A DNA stretch of 7,305 bases from Microbacteriaceae bacterium (GTDB taxonomy: Bacteria; Actinomycetota; Actinomycetes; Actinomycetales; Microbacteriaceae): assembly GCA_025463615.1 (NCBI GenBank), contig JAODAU010000322.1, forward strand, positions 1 to 7,305. Reading direction: 5' to 3'. The notes below the pieces were generated by a model that was not told the DNA's origin, made no database searches, and saw only the letters and a list, made by a program, of their open reading frames with translations. Shown here piece after piece: positions 1 to 6,104 of the stretch. The position numbers were made by a program, and so were the translations under genes. Numbering within the stretch: the first letter of the stretch is position 1; every line of letters starts with the position of its first letter.

Positions 1-1076
1 CAGAGCATGGGGGTCTCGAACGTCACCGACCCTCGCCACATAGTGCCGACCCAGTTGAAGATCTTCACGCCCGTCGGCACCGCGATGAGCATCGTCATGA
101 GCGAGAAGAACGGAAGCAGCACCGAACCTGTTACGTACATGTGGTGAGCCCACACCGTGATCGACAGGGCTGCGATGGCGATCGTGGCGTAGATGAGGGT
201 CTTGTAGCCGAAGATCGGTTTCCGACTGAAGACAGGGAGCACCTCGGAAATGATGCCGAAGAACGGCAGCGCGATGATGTACACCTCCGGATGCCCGAAG
301 AACCAGAACAGGTGCTGCCAGAGTATGGCTCCTCCGTTGTCGATGTTGTAGAGATGTGACCCGAACACCCGCTCGGCACCGAGTGCGAAGAGCGCCGCGG
401 CGAGCACCGGGAAGGCCATGAGCACGAGGATCGAGGTGACGAGCGCGTTCCAGGTGAAGATCGGCATGCGGAACATTGTCATGCCGGGCGCGCGCATCGT
501 GATGATGGTCGTGATGAAGTTGACCGCGCCGAGAATGGTGCCGAATCCGCTGAGTGCGAGGCCGAACACCCACAGGTTGCCGCCCAGCGATGGCGAGAAA
601 GTGGTCTCCGACAGTGGCACGTATGCGGTCCAGCCGAAGGATGCCGCGCCCTGCGGGGTGAGGAAGCCGGCGATCGCGATGAGCGATCCGAAGCTGTACA
701 GCCAGTAGGCGAAGGCATTGAGTCGCGGGAACGCGACGTCGGGCGCACCGATCTGCAGGGGCATGACGGCGTTCGCGAAGCCGGAGAACAGCGGCGTCGC
801 GAAGAGCAGCAGCATGATCGTGCCGTGCATCGTGAACAGCTGGTTGTACTGCTCCTTGGTCGCGACGACCGAGAGGACCGGTTCGAAGAGCTGCGCCCGG
901 ATCACGAGCGCCATGACGCCGCCGACGAGGAAGTACATGAACGAGGTGATCAGGTAGAGGTACCCGAGCACCTTGTGGTCGGTCGTGGTGATCCACTTGA
1001 CGACGATGTTGCCCTTGTCGCCGACACGGGATGCCCCGAAGTCGAGGCCTGAACTTGAAGCGGAGGCTGTGCTCAT
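1..1076 (-). CDS. ctaD: Cytochrome c oxidase subunit I (aa3 type), partial, C-terminus beyond left edge
   Basis: Catalytic subunit of the heme-copper terminal oxidase: a polytopic membrane protein that reduces O2 to water and pumps protons. My translation gives 358 residues from the ATG; the frame stays open at the left edge. Bacterial CtaD is usually 550-580 residues, so about 200 are missing. Visible hallmarks are: the low-spin heme ligand H84 in TMHG; the D-channel region around residues 101-119 with D113; the GHPEVY motif with CuB ligand H262, E264 and cross-linking Y266; and the CuB pair H311-H312 in WAHHMY. GHPEV marks the A1 class of heme-copper oxidases. The conserved [11 protein letters not shown] stretch (333-343) follows. 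The other high-spin and low-spin heme ligands would lie in the missing part. The start is 9 nt after the ctaC stop, so both are almost surely one transcript; the ribosome site (AGGCGA) is weak, suggesting translational coupling. No disruption is seen. Confidence 0.97.
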   Translation of the reverse strand, partial: MSTASASSSGLDFGASRVGDKGNIVVKWITTTDHKVLGYLYLITSFMYFLVGGVMALVIRAQLFEPVLSVVATKEQYNQLFTMHGTIMLLLFATPLFSGFANAVMPLQIGAPDVAFPRLNAFAYWLYSFGSLIAIAGFLTPQGAASFGWTAYVPLSETTFSPSLGGNLWVFGLALSGFGTILGAVNFITTIITMRAPGMTMFRMPIFTWNALVTSILVLMAFPVLAAALFALGAERVFGSHLYNIDNGGAILWQHLFWFFGHPEVYIIALPFFGIISEVLPVFSRKPIFGYKTLIYATIAIAALSITVWAHHMYVTGSVLLPFFSLMTMLIAVPTGVKIFNWVGTMWRGSVTFETPML

Positions 1077-1085
1077 TCTGATCGC

Positions 1086-1970
1086 CTACTCGTTGGCCGT
1101 TGCCGGCGCCGTGTTGCTCGGGAGGTTCGTGTTGGTGTTGTACTCGGGACCGAGGATGCCGGTCTGGCCCTTGGCGGCGAGGCTCGCGATGTAAGCGTTC
1201 CAGTCGGCCTGTGACTCGACCTTCACCTTGAACAGCATCATCGAGTGGTAGTCGCCGCAGAGCTCGGCGCACTTGCCCTCGTACGTGCCGATCTTGGTCG
1301 GCGTGACGTACTCGTAGTTGTCCTTGCCGGGGATGTTGTCTTTCTTGTACAGGAAGTCGATCACCCAGAAGGAGTGCGCGACGTCGCGGCTCTCGATCTT
1401 GATGCGGGTGGACTTGTTGACCACCAGGTGCAGCACCGGGATCTTCGACTCGTCGATGGTGCCGTCCGACTTCTCCATCTCCTGAGCCTGGATGCCGGGC
1501 GAGTACACGCCCTTGTCGCCGGGACCGACGCCCGGGTAGTTGAAGTCCCAGGCCCAGCGCTTGCCGTAGACCTCCACGGAGACGGCGGGGTGCGGGTCGA
1601 CCTTCTCGATCGAGTTCTGCTCCTTGGCGGTGAAGGCGAAGAAGCCGAGCACCAGGATGAGCGGAACGATCGTGTAGAAGATCTCGATCGGCAGGTTGTA
1701 GCGCAGCTGCACGGGCAGGCCGGTCTGGCCCTTGCGACGGCGGTAGACGACCGCGGCCCAGATGATGAGGCCCCACGTGATGACGCCCACGGCAAGCAGC
1801 ACGATCCACGAGTTGACCCACAGCGACGTGATGCCGTCGGTGTGGTTCGTGACGCCTGGGTCGCCCGGGAGGAAGCCCCTCAGCTGCTGCTGGCTGCACC
1901 CCGCGAGGGTCACGACGAGCGCGACTGCCACGGGAACGACGGCCCAACGAAGACGGCGGTTTGAGCGCAC
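1086..1970 (-). CDS. ctaC: Cytochrome c oxidase subunit II, lipoprotein precursor with CuA site
   Basis: Receives electrons from cytochrome c (in actinobacteria, from the bcc complex) at a binuclear CuA centre and passes them to subunit I. The protein has 294 residues. A basic N-terminus and hydrophobic stretch (about 9-24) end in the lipobox LAGC, with C25 the predicted lipidated residue. Two membrane helices follow at about 53-76 and 97-114, then an outward-facing cupredoxin domain. CuA ligands are complete: H199, then the C-x-E-x-C-x3-H-x2-M motif at C234, E236, C238, H242 and M245. The aromatic electron-entry patch is at 139-145 (WAWDFNY). The tail (275-294) is low-complexity. I chose the GTG at 1970 because GAGAGG lies 6 nt upstream and the signal peptide begins there. 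A GTG at 1991 lacks a ribosome site, and the longer open frame up to 2369 runs through a terminator and erpA. It is first in the unit with ctaD. Confidence 0.97.
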   Translation of the reverse strand: MRSNRRLRWAVVPVAVALVVTLAGCSQQQLRGFLPGDPGVTNHTDGITSLWVNSWIVLLAVGVITWGLIIWAAVVYRRRKGQTGLPVQLRYNLPIEIFYTIVPLILVLGFFAFTAKEQNSIEKVDPHPAVSVEVYGKRWAWDFNYPGVGPGDKGVYSPGIQAQEMEKSDGTIDESKIPVLHLVVNKSTRIKIESRDVAHSFWVIDFLYKKDNIPGKDNYEYVTPTKIGTYEGKCAELCGDYHSMMLFKVKVESQADWNAYIASLAAKGQTGILGPEYNTNTNLPSNTAPATANE

Positions 1971-1976
1971 CTGGAA

Positions 1977-1982
1977 CCTCTC
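1977..1982 (-). promoter_or_regulatory. Ribosome binding site of ctaC
   Basis: GAGAGG on the minus strand, 6 nt before the GTG at 1970. This spacing and the purine-rich match to the 16S tail decide the ctaC start in favour of this GTG over the in-frame GTG at 1991, which has no such sequence in front of it. Confidence 0.7.
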
Positions 1983-2008
1983 GGATGACACGGACTGCAG
2001 CGGATCAC

Positions 2009-2014
2009 AGTCTA
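2009..2014 (-). promoter_or_regulatory. Possible -10 element of the ctaC-ctaD promoter
   Basis: The 179-nt gap between erpA and ctaC must hold the oxidase promoter, because a terminator sits at its upstream end. The best -10-like hexamer I see on the minus strand is TAGACT (fits TAnnnT). It would place a start near position 2002 and leave a leader of about 30 nt that includes the GAGAGG ribosome site. No convincing -35 lies at 16-18 nt; the nearest T-rich candidate, TTCGCA, is 19 nt away. TAGGCT, a little upstream, is an alternative. The assignment is tentative. Confidence 0.3.
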
Positions 2015-2090
2015 TTTGGTCTCCCCAGCCTACTGCGAAGCACACGCGATCTCCGACCGGAATGGCCGTCGTCGGCGAGGTTTCCGCATC

Positions 2091-2122
2091 AAAAAAGGGA
2101 ACCGCCCGGAGGCGGTTCCCTT
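2091..2122 (-). terminator. Rho-independent terminator after erpA
   Basis: A perfect 12-bp inverted repeat (2095-2106 with 2111-2122) encloses a 4-nt loop. On the minus strand it is followed by a run of T (the A run at 2091-2096). It begins 28 nt past the erpA stop, so it ends the peptidase-erpA transcript and insulates the ctaC-ctaD unit. It is the only strong intrinsic terminator I find in the window. On the plus strand the T run is absent, so it should act in one direction. Confidence 0.92.
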
Positions 2123-2149
2123 GTCTGAATGGCTCTTGGGAAGCGGCTG

Positions 2150-2515
2150 TTAGTGGAAGCTGTCGCCGCAGGCGCAGCTGCCCGTCGCGTTCGGGTTGTC
2201 GATGGTGAAGCCCTGCTTCTGGATGGTGTCCTCGAAGTCGATGGTGGCGCCATCCAGGTACGGGACGCTCATCTTGTCGACGACGACCTCGACCCCGTCG
2301 AAGTCGACGGTGGCGTCGCCGTCGAGCAGCCGCTCGTCGAAGTAGAGCTGGTAGATGAGACCGGAGCATCCGCCGGGCTGGACCGCAACACGGAGTCGGA
2401 GGTCGTCGCGACCCTCCTGCTCGTAGAGGCTCTTGACCTTGGACGCGGCGGTGGTGCTCAGGAGCACGCCGTGCTTCTCGGAGGTGGTCGCGATGCCGGT
2501 GAGAACGTCAGTCAT
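2150..2515 (-). CDS. erpA: A-type iron-sulfur cluster carrier/insertion protein (ErpA/HesB/IscA family)
   Basis: Cytoplasmic carrier that accepts iron-sulfur clusters from the assembly machinery and delivers them to apo-enzymes. At 121 residues it has the usual family length. The three cluster-binding cysteines are all present: C50 in PGGCSG, and C114 and C116 in the C-terminal GSCACG motif. The conserved LRVAVQPGGCSGL region (40-53), YLDGATIDF (86-94) and NPNATGSCACG (107-117) are typical of the ErpA/IscA fold. The ATG at 2515 lies 9 nt after the stop of the M20 peptidase gene. Its likely ribosome site, GAGAGG at 2528-2533, is inside the last codons of that gene, so translation is probably coupled. 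A strong terminator follows. ErpA near ctaC is, as I recall, a familiar actinobacterial arrangement. The symbol erpA rather than iscA rests on this context and on the absence of isc genes nearby; the family itself is certain. Confidence 0.93.
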   Translation of the reverse strand: MTDVLTGIATTSEKHGVLLSTTAASKVKSLYEQEGRDDLRLRVAVQPGGCSGLIYQLYFDERLLDGDATVDFDGVEVVVDKMSVPYLDGATIDFEDTIQKQGFTIDNPNATGSCACGDSFH

Positions 2516-2524
2516 GGCTTAACT

Positions 2525-3925
2525 CTACCTCTCGTTCAGTCGTGCAAGGAGGATCGCCTCGGTGAGGATCGCGCGGTGGAAGACGCCGAGGTGCAGCGAC
2601 TCGTTCGGGCTGTGGGCCCGCGTGTCGGGGTCCTCGACGCCGGTCACCAGGATCTGGGCCGATGGGAACAGCTCCACGAGGTCCGCGATGAACGGGATCG
2701 ACCCGCCGATGCCGGTCTCGAGCGGCTGGCGACCCCAGGCCTCGGCCATCGCCGTCTCGGCCTCGGAGACCGCCCAACCGGAGGTGTCGACGAGGAACCC
2801 GTTGCCGAGGTCGACGTCGTCGATCTCGATCCGCGCGCCGAACGGGGCGTTCGCGCGGAGGTGCTTCTCGAGCGCGGCCAGCGCCTCGGCGGCGGGCTGG
2901 CCGGGCGCGATGCGCGTGCTGATGCGCACGGCCACCGACGGGATGAGAGTGTTCGACGCGTTCGCGACCGTGGGCGCGTCGATGCCCGTGACGGTGATGG
3001 CTGGCTTCGACCACAGGCGGCTGAGCACGGTCCCGGTGCCGACCGGCGTCACTCCGTCCAGGAGCGCCGCCTCCTCGCGCAGCTTGTCCTCGGAGTACTC
3101 CGGGGTCTCCTGCTCGATCGACGCCAGGCCCTCGACCGCCGCGGTGCCGTCGGGATTGTGCAGGGTGGCGAGCAGCGCGACGGCGGCGAGCATGGCATCC
3201 GGAGCCGCTCCCCCGAACATGCCCGAGTGGGAGGCGTGCTCGAGCGTCGAGATGCGCAGCCGGAACGTGACGTTGCCGCGCAGGCCGACGGTGAGCGACG
3301 GCGTGTCGACGTCCCAGTTGTCGGAGTCGGCGACGACGATCACGTCCGCGTCCAGCTCGCGCTGGTGCTGGCGCAGGAAGTTGGCGAACGAGCGCGAGCC
3401 GTTCTCCTCCTCCCCCTCGATGAAGAGGGCGAGGCCGAGGTCGAAGTCGGGCCCCGCCGTGGCGACGAGGGCGCGGACGGCGGCGATGTGGGCCATGACT
3501 CCGGCCTTGTCATCCGCCGCTCCCCTGCCGTACAGGCGGCCGCCGCGCACCGTCGGCTCGAAGGGCAGCGACTCCCAGTCCTCGTCCTGCCCGGGCGGCT
3601 GCACGTCATGGTGCGCGTAGAGCAGGATGGTGGGCTTGCCGTTGCGCGCGGCGCGCGTCGCGAGCACGGCCGGCTGCCCCGAGACGTCGGAGTCAACGAT
3701 GGGCGCGGTGGTGACCTCGACGGTGTCGAAGACGCCGAGCCCGCGCGCGAGGTCGGCCACGGCATCCGCGCTCCTGGCCACGTTCGCCGGGTCGAAGGCC
3801 GCCCAGGAGACCGACGGGATCCGCACCAGGCCGGAGAGTTCCGCGATCGTGACGGGCAGCGCCGACTGCACGGCCTCCCGAAGCGCTGTGAGGAGTTGCG
3901 GCGGTGTGGAGTCAGGTGAAGTCAT
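2525..3925 (-). CDS. M20-family zinc metallopeptidase (dipeptidase-like)
   Basis: Predicted cytoplasmic di-zinc peptidase of the M20 (ArgE/DapE/carnosinase) family; the substrate, probably a dipeptide, cannot be read from sequence. It has 466 residues, normal for the dipeptidase branch. Motifs in order are: H105-x-D107 in AHHDVQPPG; GRGAADDK with bridging D138; the catalytic and metal glutamates E173-E174 in EGEEENGS; D202 in DSDNWD; H233 in SHSGMFGG, at the start of the lid/dimerisation domain (about 215-330); and the C-terminal zinc ligand H438 in RAHSPNES. The full set matches carnosinase-like members, so it should be active. No signal peptide is seen. I chose the ATG at 3925. A GTG at 3961 would add 12 residues, but it would place the start upstream of the likely promoter and almost against the divergent gene. 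No ribosome site precedes 3925, while TAAGAT ends 7 nt upstream, which suggests a leaderless message. It heads the operon with erpA. Confidence 0.93.
   Translation of the reverse strand: MTSPDSTPPQLLTALREAVQSALPVTIAELSGLVRIPSVSWAAFDPANVARSADAVADLARGLGVFDTVEVTTAPIVDSDVSGQPAVLATRAARNGKPTILLYAHHDVQPPGQDEDWESLPFEPTVRGGRLYGRGAADDKAGVMAHIAAVRALVATAGPDFDLGLALFIEGEEENGSRSFANFLRQHQRELDADVIVVADSDNWDVDTPSLTVGLRGNVTFRLRISTLEHASHSGMFGGAAPDAMLAAVALLATLHNPDGTAAVEGLASIEQETPEYSEDKLREEAALLDGVTPVGTGTVLSRLWSKPAITVTGIDAPTVANASNTLIPSVAVRISTRIAPGQPAAEALAALEKHLRANAPFGARIEIDDVDLGNGFLVDTSGWAVSEAETAMAEAWGRQPLETGIGGSIPFIADLVELFPSAQILVTGVEDPDTRAHSPNESLHLGVFHRAILTEAILLARLNER
2528..2533 (-). promoter_or_regulatory. Probable ribosome binding site of erpA inside the peptidase gene end
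   Basis: GAGAGG on the minus strand, formed by the last codons of the upstream peptidase gene. It is 12 nt before the erpA ATG, somewhat longer than ideal spacing. The peptidase stop TAG (2525-2527) falls between it and the ATG, and a second in-frame stop TAA follows at 2519-2521. The layout fits translational coupling of the two genes. Confidence 0.45.
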
Positions 3926-3930
3926 AGAGG

Positions 3931-3936
3931 TAATCT
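3931..3936 (+). promoter_or_regulatory. Candidate -10 element for the DUF3043 gene (half of a divergent promoter)
   Basis: TAATCT on the plus strand fits TAnnnT. Transcription would begin near 3943, giving a leader of about 20 nt that holds the AAGGA ribosome site. The -35 region falls inside the start of the peptidase gene and shows no good TTGACA match. The hexamer shares four bases with the opposite-strand -10 at 3933-3938. Confidence 0.45.
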
Positions 3937-3938
3937 TA
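3933..3938 (-). promoter_or_regulatory. Candidate -10 element for the peptidase-erpA operon
   Basis: TAAGAT on the minus strand fits TAnnnT and ends 7 nt before the ATG at 3925. That is the usual distance from a -10 to the transcription start, so the transcript would begin at or next to the start codon. The lack of any purine-rich ribosome site between it and the ATG supports this. The -35 is weak. Confidence 0.5.
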
Positions 3939-3953
3939 AGGACCCCCAATCGC

Positions 3954-3958
3954 AAGGA
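3954..3958 (+). promoter_or_regulatory. Ribosome binding site of the DUF3043 gene
   Basis: AAGGA, 6 nt before the GTG at 3965. It supports the GTG start and contrasts with the divergent peptidase gene, which has no such site. Confidence 0.7.
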
Positions 3959-3964
3959 CACCCC

Positions 3965-4546
3965 GTGGCAAAGGCACCGAACAGCAAGTCGGACAGCGAC
4001 GTCGACTACGACCTGAACTCCGACAGCGTGAGCGGAAAGGGCCGCGCGACGCCGACCCGCAGGGAGCGCGAGGCCGCGAACCTGCGCCCGCTGGTGTCGA
4101 GCGACCGCAAGGCGGCGTCCAAGGAGTCCCGCGCCTCGATGGCCTCGGCCCGCGACCGCGCCCGCATCGGCATGGCGAACGGCGAGGAGAAGTACCTGCC
4201 GGCCAAGGACAAGGGGCCGCAGCGTCGCTACGTGCGCGACTACCTCGATGCGCGGTTCAGCGTGGGCGAGCTTATGATCCCGTTCCTCGTTCTCGTCATC
4301 GCGCTCACCTTCATCAACTCGCCCCTCTTCGTGGCCATCGGCACCTACGCGCTGTGGGCGTTCCTCATCGTCGTGGTGCTCGACATCGTGATCCTCGGCT
4401 TCACGCTCAAGCGCAAGCTCGGCGCGAAGTTCGGCGAGGACAAGGTGCAGCGCGGCTACCGCTGGTACGCGGCGACGCGCGCCATCCAGCTGCGCCCGAT
4501 GCGCCTGCCGAAGCCGCAGGTCAAGCGCGGGCAGTACCCCGCCTGA
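3965..4546 (+). CDS. DUF3043 family membrane protein, function unknown
   Basis: A 193-residue protein that I recognise as an actinobacterial DUF3043 member; no function is established for the family to my knowledge. Residues 1-95 are highly charged and predicted disordered, with an acidic stretch (9-22) followed by Lys/Arg-rich sequence (25-90) containing TRREREAANLRP and ending in KGPQRRYVRDYLDARFSVGEL. Two hydrophobic segments follow, at about 103-118 and 121-147, linked by a very short turn (helical hairpin). A basic tail carries KRKLGAKFGEDK, RGYRWYAATRAIQLRPMRLPKP and VKRGQYP. Positive charge on both flanks predicts that N- and C-termini face the cytoplasm. The GTG start is backed by AAGGA 6 nt upstream. 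It is the only plus-strand gene here, divergent from the peptidase gene and overlapping the 3' end of pyrD by 26 bp, so it is probably monocistronic. No cysteine, histidine or obvious catalytic motif suggests an enzyme. Confidence 0.88.
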   Translation: MAKAPNSKSDSDVDYDLNSDSVSGKGRATPTRREREAANLRPLVSSDRKAASKESRASMASARDRARIGMANGEEKYLPAKDKGPQRRYVRDYLDARFSVGELMIPFLVLVIALTFINSPLFVAIGTYALWAFLIVVVLDIVILGFTLKRKLGAKFGEDKVQRGYRWYAATRAIQLRPMRLPKPQVKRGQYPA

Positions 4547-5555
4547 GGCCCTTATTGACGCTCGCGGCCCACAGCGGACCGCGGTAGAGGAACGCCGTGT
4601 AGCCCTGCACCAGGGTCGCGCCGGCGGCGAGGCGCTCGGCGACGTCCGCGGCGGTCTCCACGCCGCCCACCGAGATCACGCACAGCTCCGGCGGCACGGA
4701 TGCACGGATGACACGCAGCACCTCGAGCGAGCGCGCGGCCACCGGCGCCCCCGACAGGCCGCCCGCGCCGGCCGCCTCGACGATCGCGGGATCGGTGCGC
4801 AGCCCCTCACGGGAGAGCGTGGTGTTCGTGGCGATGATGCCGGCGAGGCCGAGCGAGACGGTGAGCTCGGAGATGCGGCGCACCGCGTCATCCGAGAGGT
4901 CGGGGGCGATCTTGACGAGGACCGGTCTGCCCGCGGCCGCGTCGCGGACCGCGGTGAGCAGCGGGGCTAGCAGGTCCAGCTCCTGCAGGCCGCGCAGGCC
5001 GGGGGTGTTCGGCGAGCTGACGTTCACGGCGAGGTAATCGGCGGCGGGGGCGAGAAGGCGCGTGCTCTCGAGGTAGTCGGGGATGGCGGCATCCACGTCG
5101 ACGACGCGGCTCTTGCCGATGTTGACCCCGACGATCGGCCGCGTGCGGCGCGTCACCTCGCGGGCCAGGCGCGGGGCCGCCTCGGACGCTCCGGTGTTGT
5201 TGAAGCCCATGCGGTTGATCACGGCGCGGTCCGGGACCAGGCGGAACAGGCGCGGGCGCTCGTTGCCGGGCTGCGCCCTCGCGGTGATCGTGCCCACCTC
5301 GACGTGGCCGAAGCCGAGCTGCCCGAGGCCCTGGACGGCCCTGCCCTCCTTGTCGAACCCCGCGGCGACACCGAACGGCGAGGCGAAGTGGAGGCCGAGC
5401 GCGTCGACGGCGAGAGACGGGTGCGGGCGCGTCATCCGCGCGATCAGAAAGCCAACGCCCAGGCGCGGGAGAAGACGGATGACGACGAAGGCCAGGTGGT
5501 GCGCGTTCTCGGGATCGAGCCGCGAGAGCACGAGCCGGAAGAGGAGTCGATACAT
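4521..5555 (-). CDS. pyrD: Dihydroorotate dehydrogenase, class 2 (quinone-dependent)
   Basis: Oxidises dihydroorotate to orotate, the fourth step of UMP synthesis, using FMN and passing electrons to membrane quinone (menaquinone expected in actinobacteria). The protein has 344 residues, the normal class 2 length. The N-terminal amphipathic region (about 1-40, with LDPENAHH at 13-20) is the class 2 membrane/quinone-binding extension. Then come PFGVAAGFDKEG (60-71), the EVGTIT FMN strand (86-91), NRMGFNNTG (114-122), and NVSSPNTPGLR (178-188) with catalytic S181, the serine that marks class 2. KIAPDLSDD (215-223), ATNTTLSR (242-249), GGLSGAP (265-271) and the FMN-phosphate segments SVGGV and GATLVQGYTAF complete the barrel. 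The coding end overlaps the DUF3043 gene by 26 bp. The start is 34 nt after the nrdR stop with no clear ribosome site. TACCCT at 5566-5571 could give a near-leaderless internal start, or it may be co-transcribed with nrdR. Confidence 0.96.
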   Translation of the reverse strand: MYRLLFRLVLSRLDPENAHHLAFVVIRLLPRLGVGFLIARMTRPHPSLAVDALGLHFASPFGVAAGFDKEGRAVQGLGQLGFGHVEVGTITARAQPGNERPRLFRLVPDRAVINRMGFNNTGASEAAPRLAREVTRRTRPIVGVNIGKSRVVDVDAAIPDYLESTRLLAPAADYLAVNVSSPNTPGLRGLQELDLLAPLLTAVRDAAAGRPVLVKIAPDLSDDAVRRISELTVSLGLAGIIATNTTLSREGLRTDPAIVEAAGAGGLSGAPVAARSLEVLRVIRASVPPELCVISVGGVETAADVAERLAAGATLVQGYTAFLYRGPLWAASVNKGLRRGTARA

Positions 5556-5565
5556 ACCGTTAGTC

Positions 5566-5571
5566 AGGGTA
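5566..5571 (-). promoter_or_regulatory. Possible -10 element in front of pyrD
   Basis: TACCCT on the minus strand, ending 10 nt before the pyrD ATG, in a gap that lacks a ribosome site. It fits only the loose TAnnnT rule and has no clear -35, so read-through from nrdR is an equal alternative. Confidence 0.25.
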
Positions 5572-5589
5572 CCGGCCCGGCAGGGTCGA

Positions 5590-6057
5590 TCAGTCCTGGC
5601 TGGTGGCCGCGTCGTGCTCCACGCGCAGCAGCATGATCGCGGACTCGAAGTCCTCGAGCGAGTCGAAGCCCTGGTAGACGCTGGCGAAGCGCAGGTAGGC
5701 CACCTCGTCGAGCTCGCGCAGCGGCGGCAGGATGGCGAGCCCGATGTCGTTCGCCTCGATCTGCGACGCGCCTGTTGCGCGGATGGTCTCCTCGACCTTC
5801 TGCGCGAGCACGGCGAGGTCGGTGTCCGTCACGGGGCGGCCCTGGCAGGCCTTGCGCACGCCGGAGACGATCTTCTCCCGGCTGAACGGCTCGACGACGC
5901 CGTTGCGCTTGATCACGTTGAGGCTGGCGGTCTCGGTCGTGGTGAAGCGGCGACCGCACTCGGGGCACTGGCGCCGACGGCGGATCGACAGGCCGTCGTC
6001 GCTGGTGCGGGAATCGATGACGCGCGAGTCGGGGTGGCGGCAGAAGGGGCAGAACAT
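5590..6057 (-). CDS. nrdR: Transcriptional repressor NrdR
   Basis: Nucleotide-sensing repressor of ribonucleotide reductase operons; in other bacteria it binds paired NrdR boxes and senses ATP/dATP through an ATP-cone. It has 155 residues, the typical length. The N-terminal zinc ribbon has C3-x2-C6 (MFCPFC) and C31-x2-C34 ([10 protein letters not shown]). The [10 protein letters not shown] segment is the conserved DNA-binding edge. The ATP-cone spans about 46-136, from [17 protein letters not shown] to [13 protein letters not shown], and the end (137-155) is variable. The ATG at 6057 puts the first cysteine at residue 3, as is usual. No ribosome site lies at normal distance; TATTCT at 6067-6072 ends 9 nt before the ATG, pointing to a nearly leaderless message. 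It lies 47 nt after hisD and 34 nt before pyrD. No ribonucleotide reductase gene or recognisable NrdR box is seen in the window, so its targets are elsewhere. Confidence 0.97.
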   Translation of the reverse strand: MFCPFCRHPDSRVIDSRTSDDGLSIRRRRQCPECGRRFTTTETASLNVIKRNGVVEPFSREKIVSGVRKACQGRPVTDTDLAVLAQKVEETIRATGASQIEANDIGLAILPPLRELDEVAYLRFASVYQGFDSLEDFESAIMLLRVEHDAATSQD

Positions 6058-6066
6058 GGTGACGCA

Positions 6067-6072
6067 AGAATA
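6067..6072 (-). promoter_or_regulatory. Candidate -10 element of nrdR
   Basis: TATTCT on the minus strand, 9 nt before the nrdR ATG, so transcription would start within about 1-3 nt of the codon. The region about 17 nt upstream is T-rich (CGTTTT) but not a good -35. The 47-nt gap between hisD and nrdR holds no terminator hairpin, so read-through from hisD remains possible. Confidence 0.4.
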
Positions 6073-6104
6073 CCTCGCGCGGGCTGCGAAAACGGGGAGG
6101 CGGA

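Noticed and set aside
2053..2075. Inverted repeat ccgac...gtcgg upstream of ctaC as an operator
   Set aside because: The arms are only 5 bp with a 13-nt spacer; this is common by chance in GC-rich DNA and there is no second copy.
1971..2369. Upstream extension of the ctaC frame to 427 residues
   Set aside because: It would run through the erpA 3' half and the strong terminator; the signal peptide and ribosome site place the true start at 1970.
2129..3919. A 596-codon open frame on the plus strand opposite the peptidase and erpA genes
   Set aside because: It is antisense to two genes with full catalytic motifs, its product is Arg/Asp/Glu/Val/Gly-rich with no recognisable domain, and such long antisense frames are expected from high-GC third positions.
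3926..3961. GTG at 3961 as the start of the peptidase
   Set aside because: It adds 12 residues that look unrelated to the family, lies only 3 nt from the divergent start, and would be upstream of the likely -10 element.
4527..4542. Small hairpin as a terminator between the convergent genes
   Set aside because: The stem is only 5 bp, has no T run, and lies inside both coding sequences.
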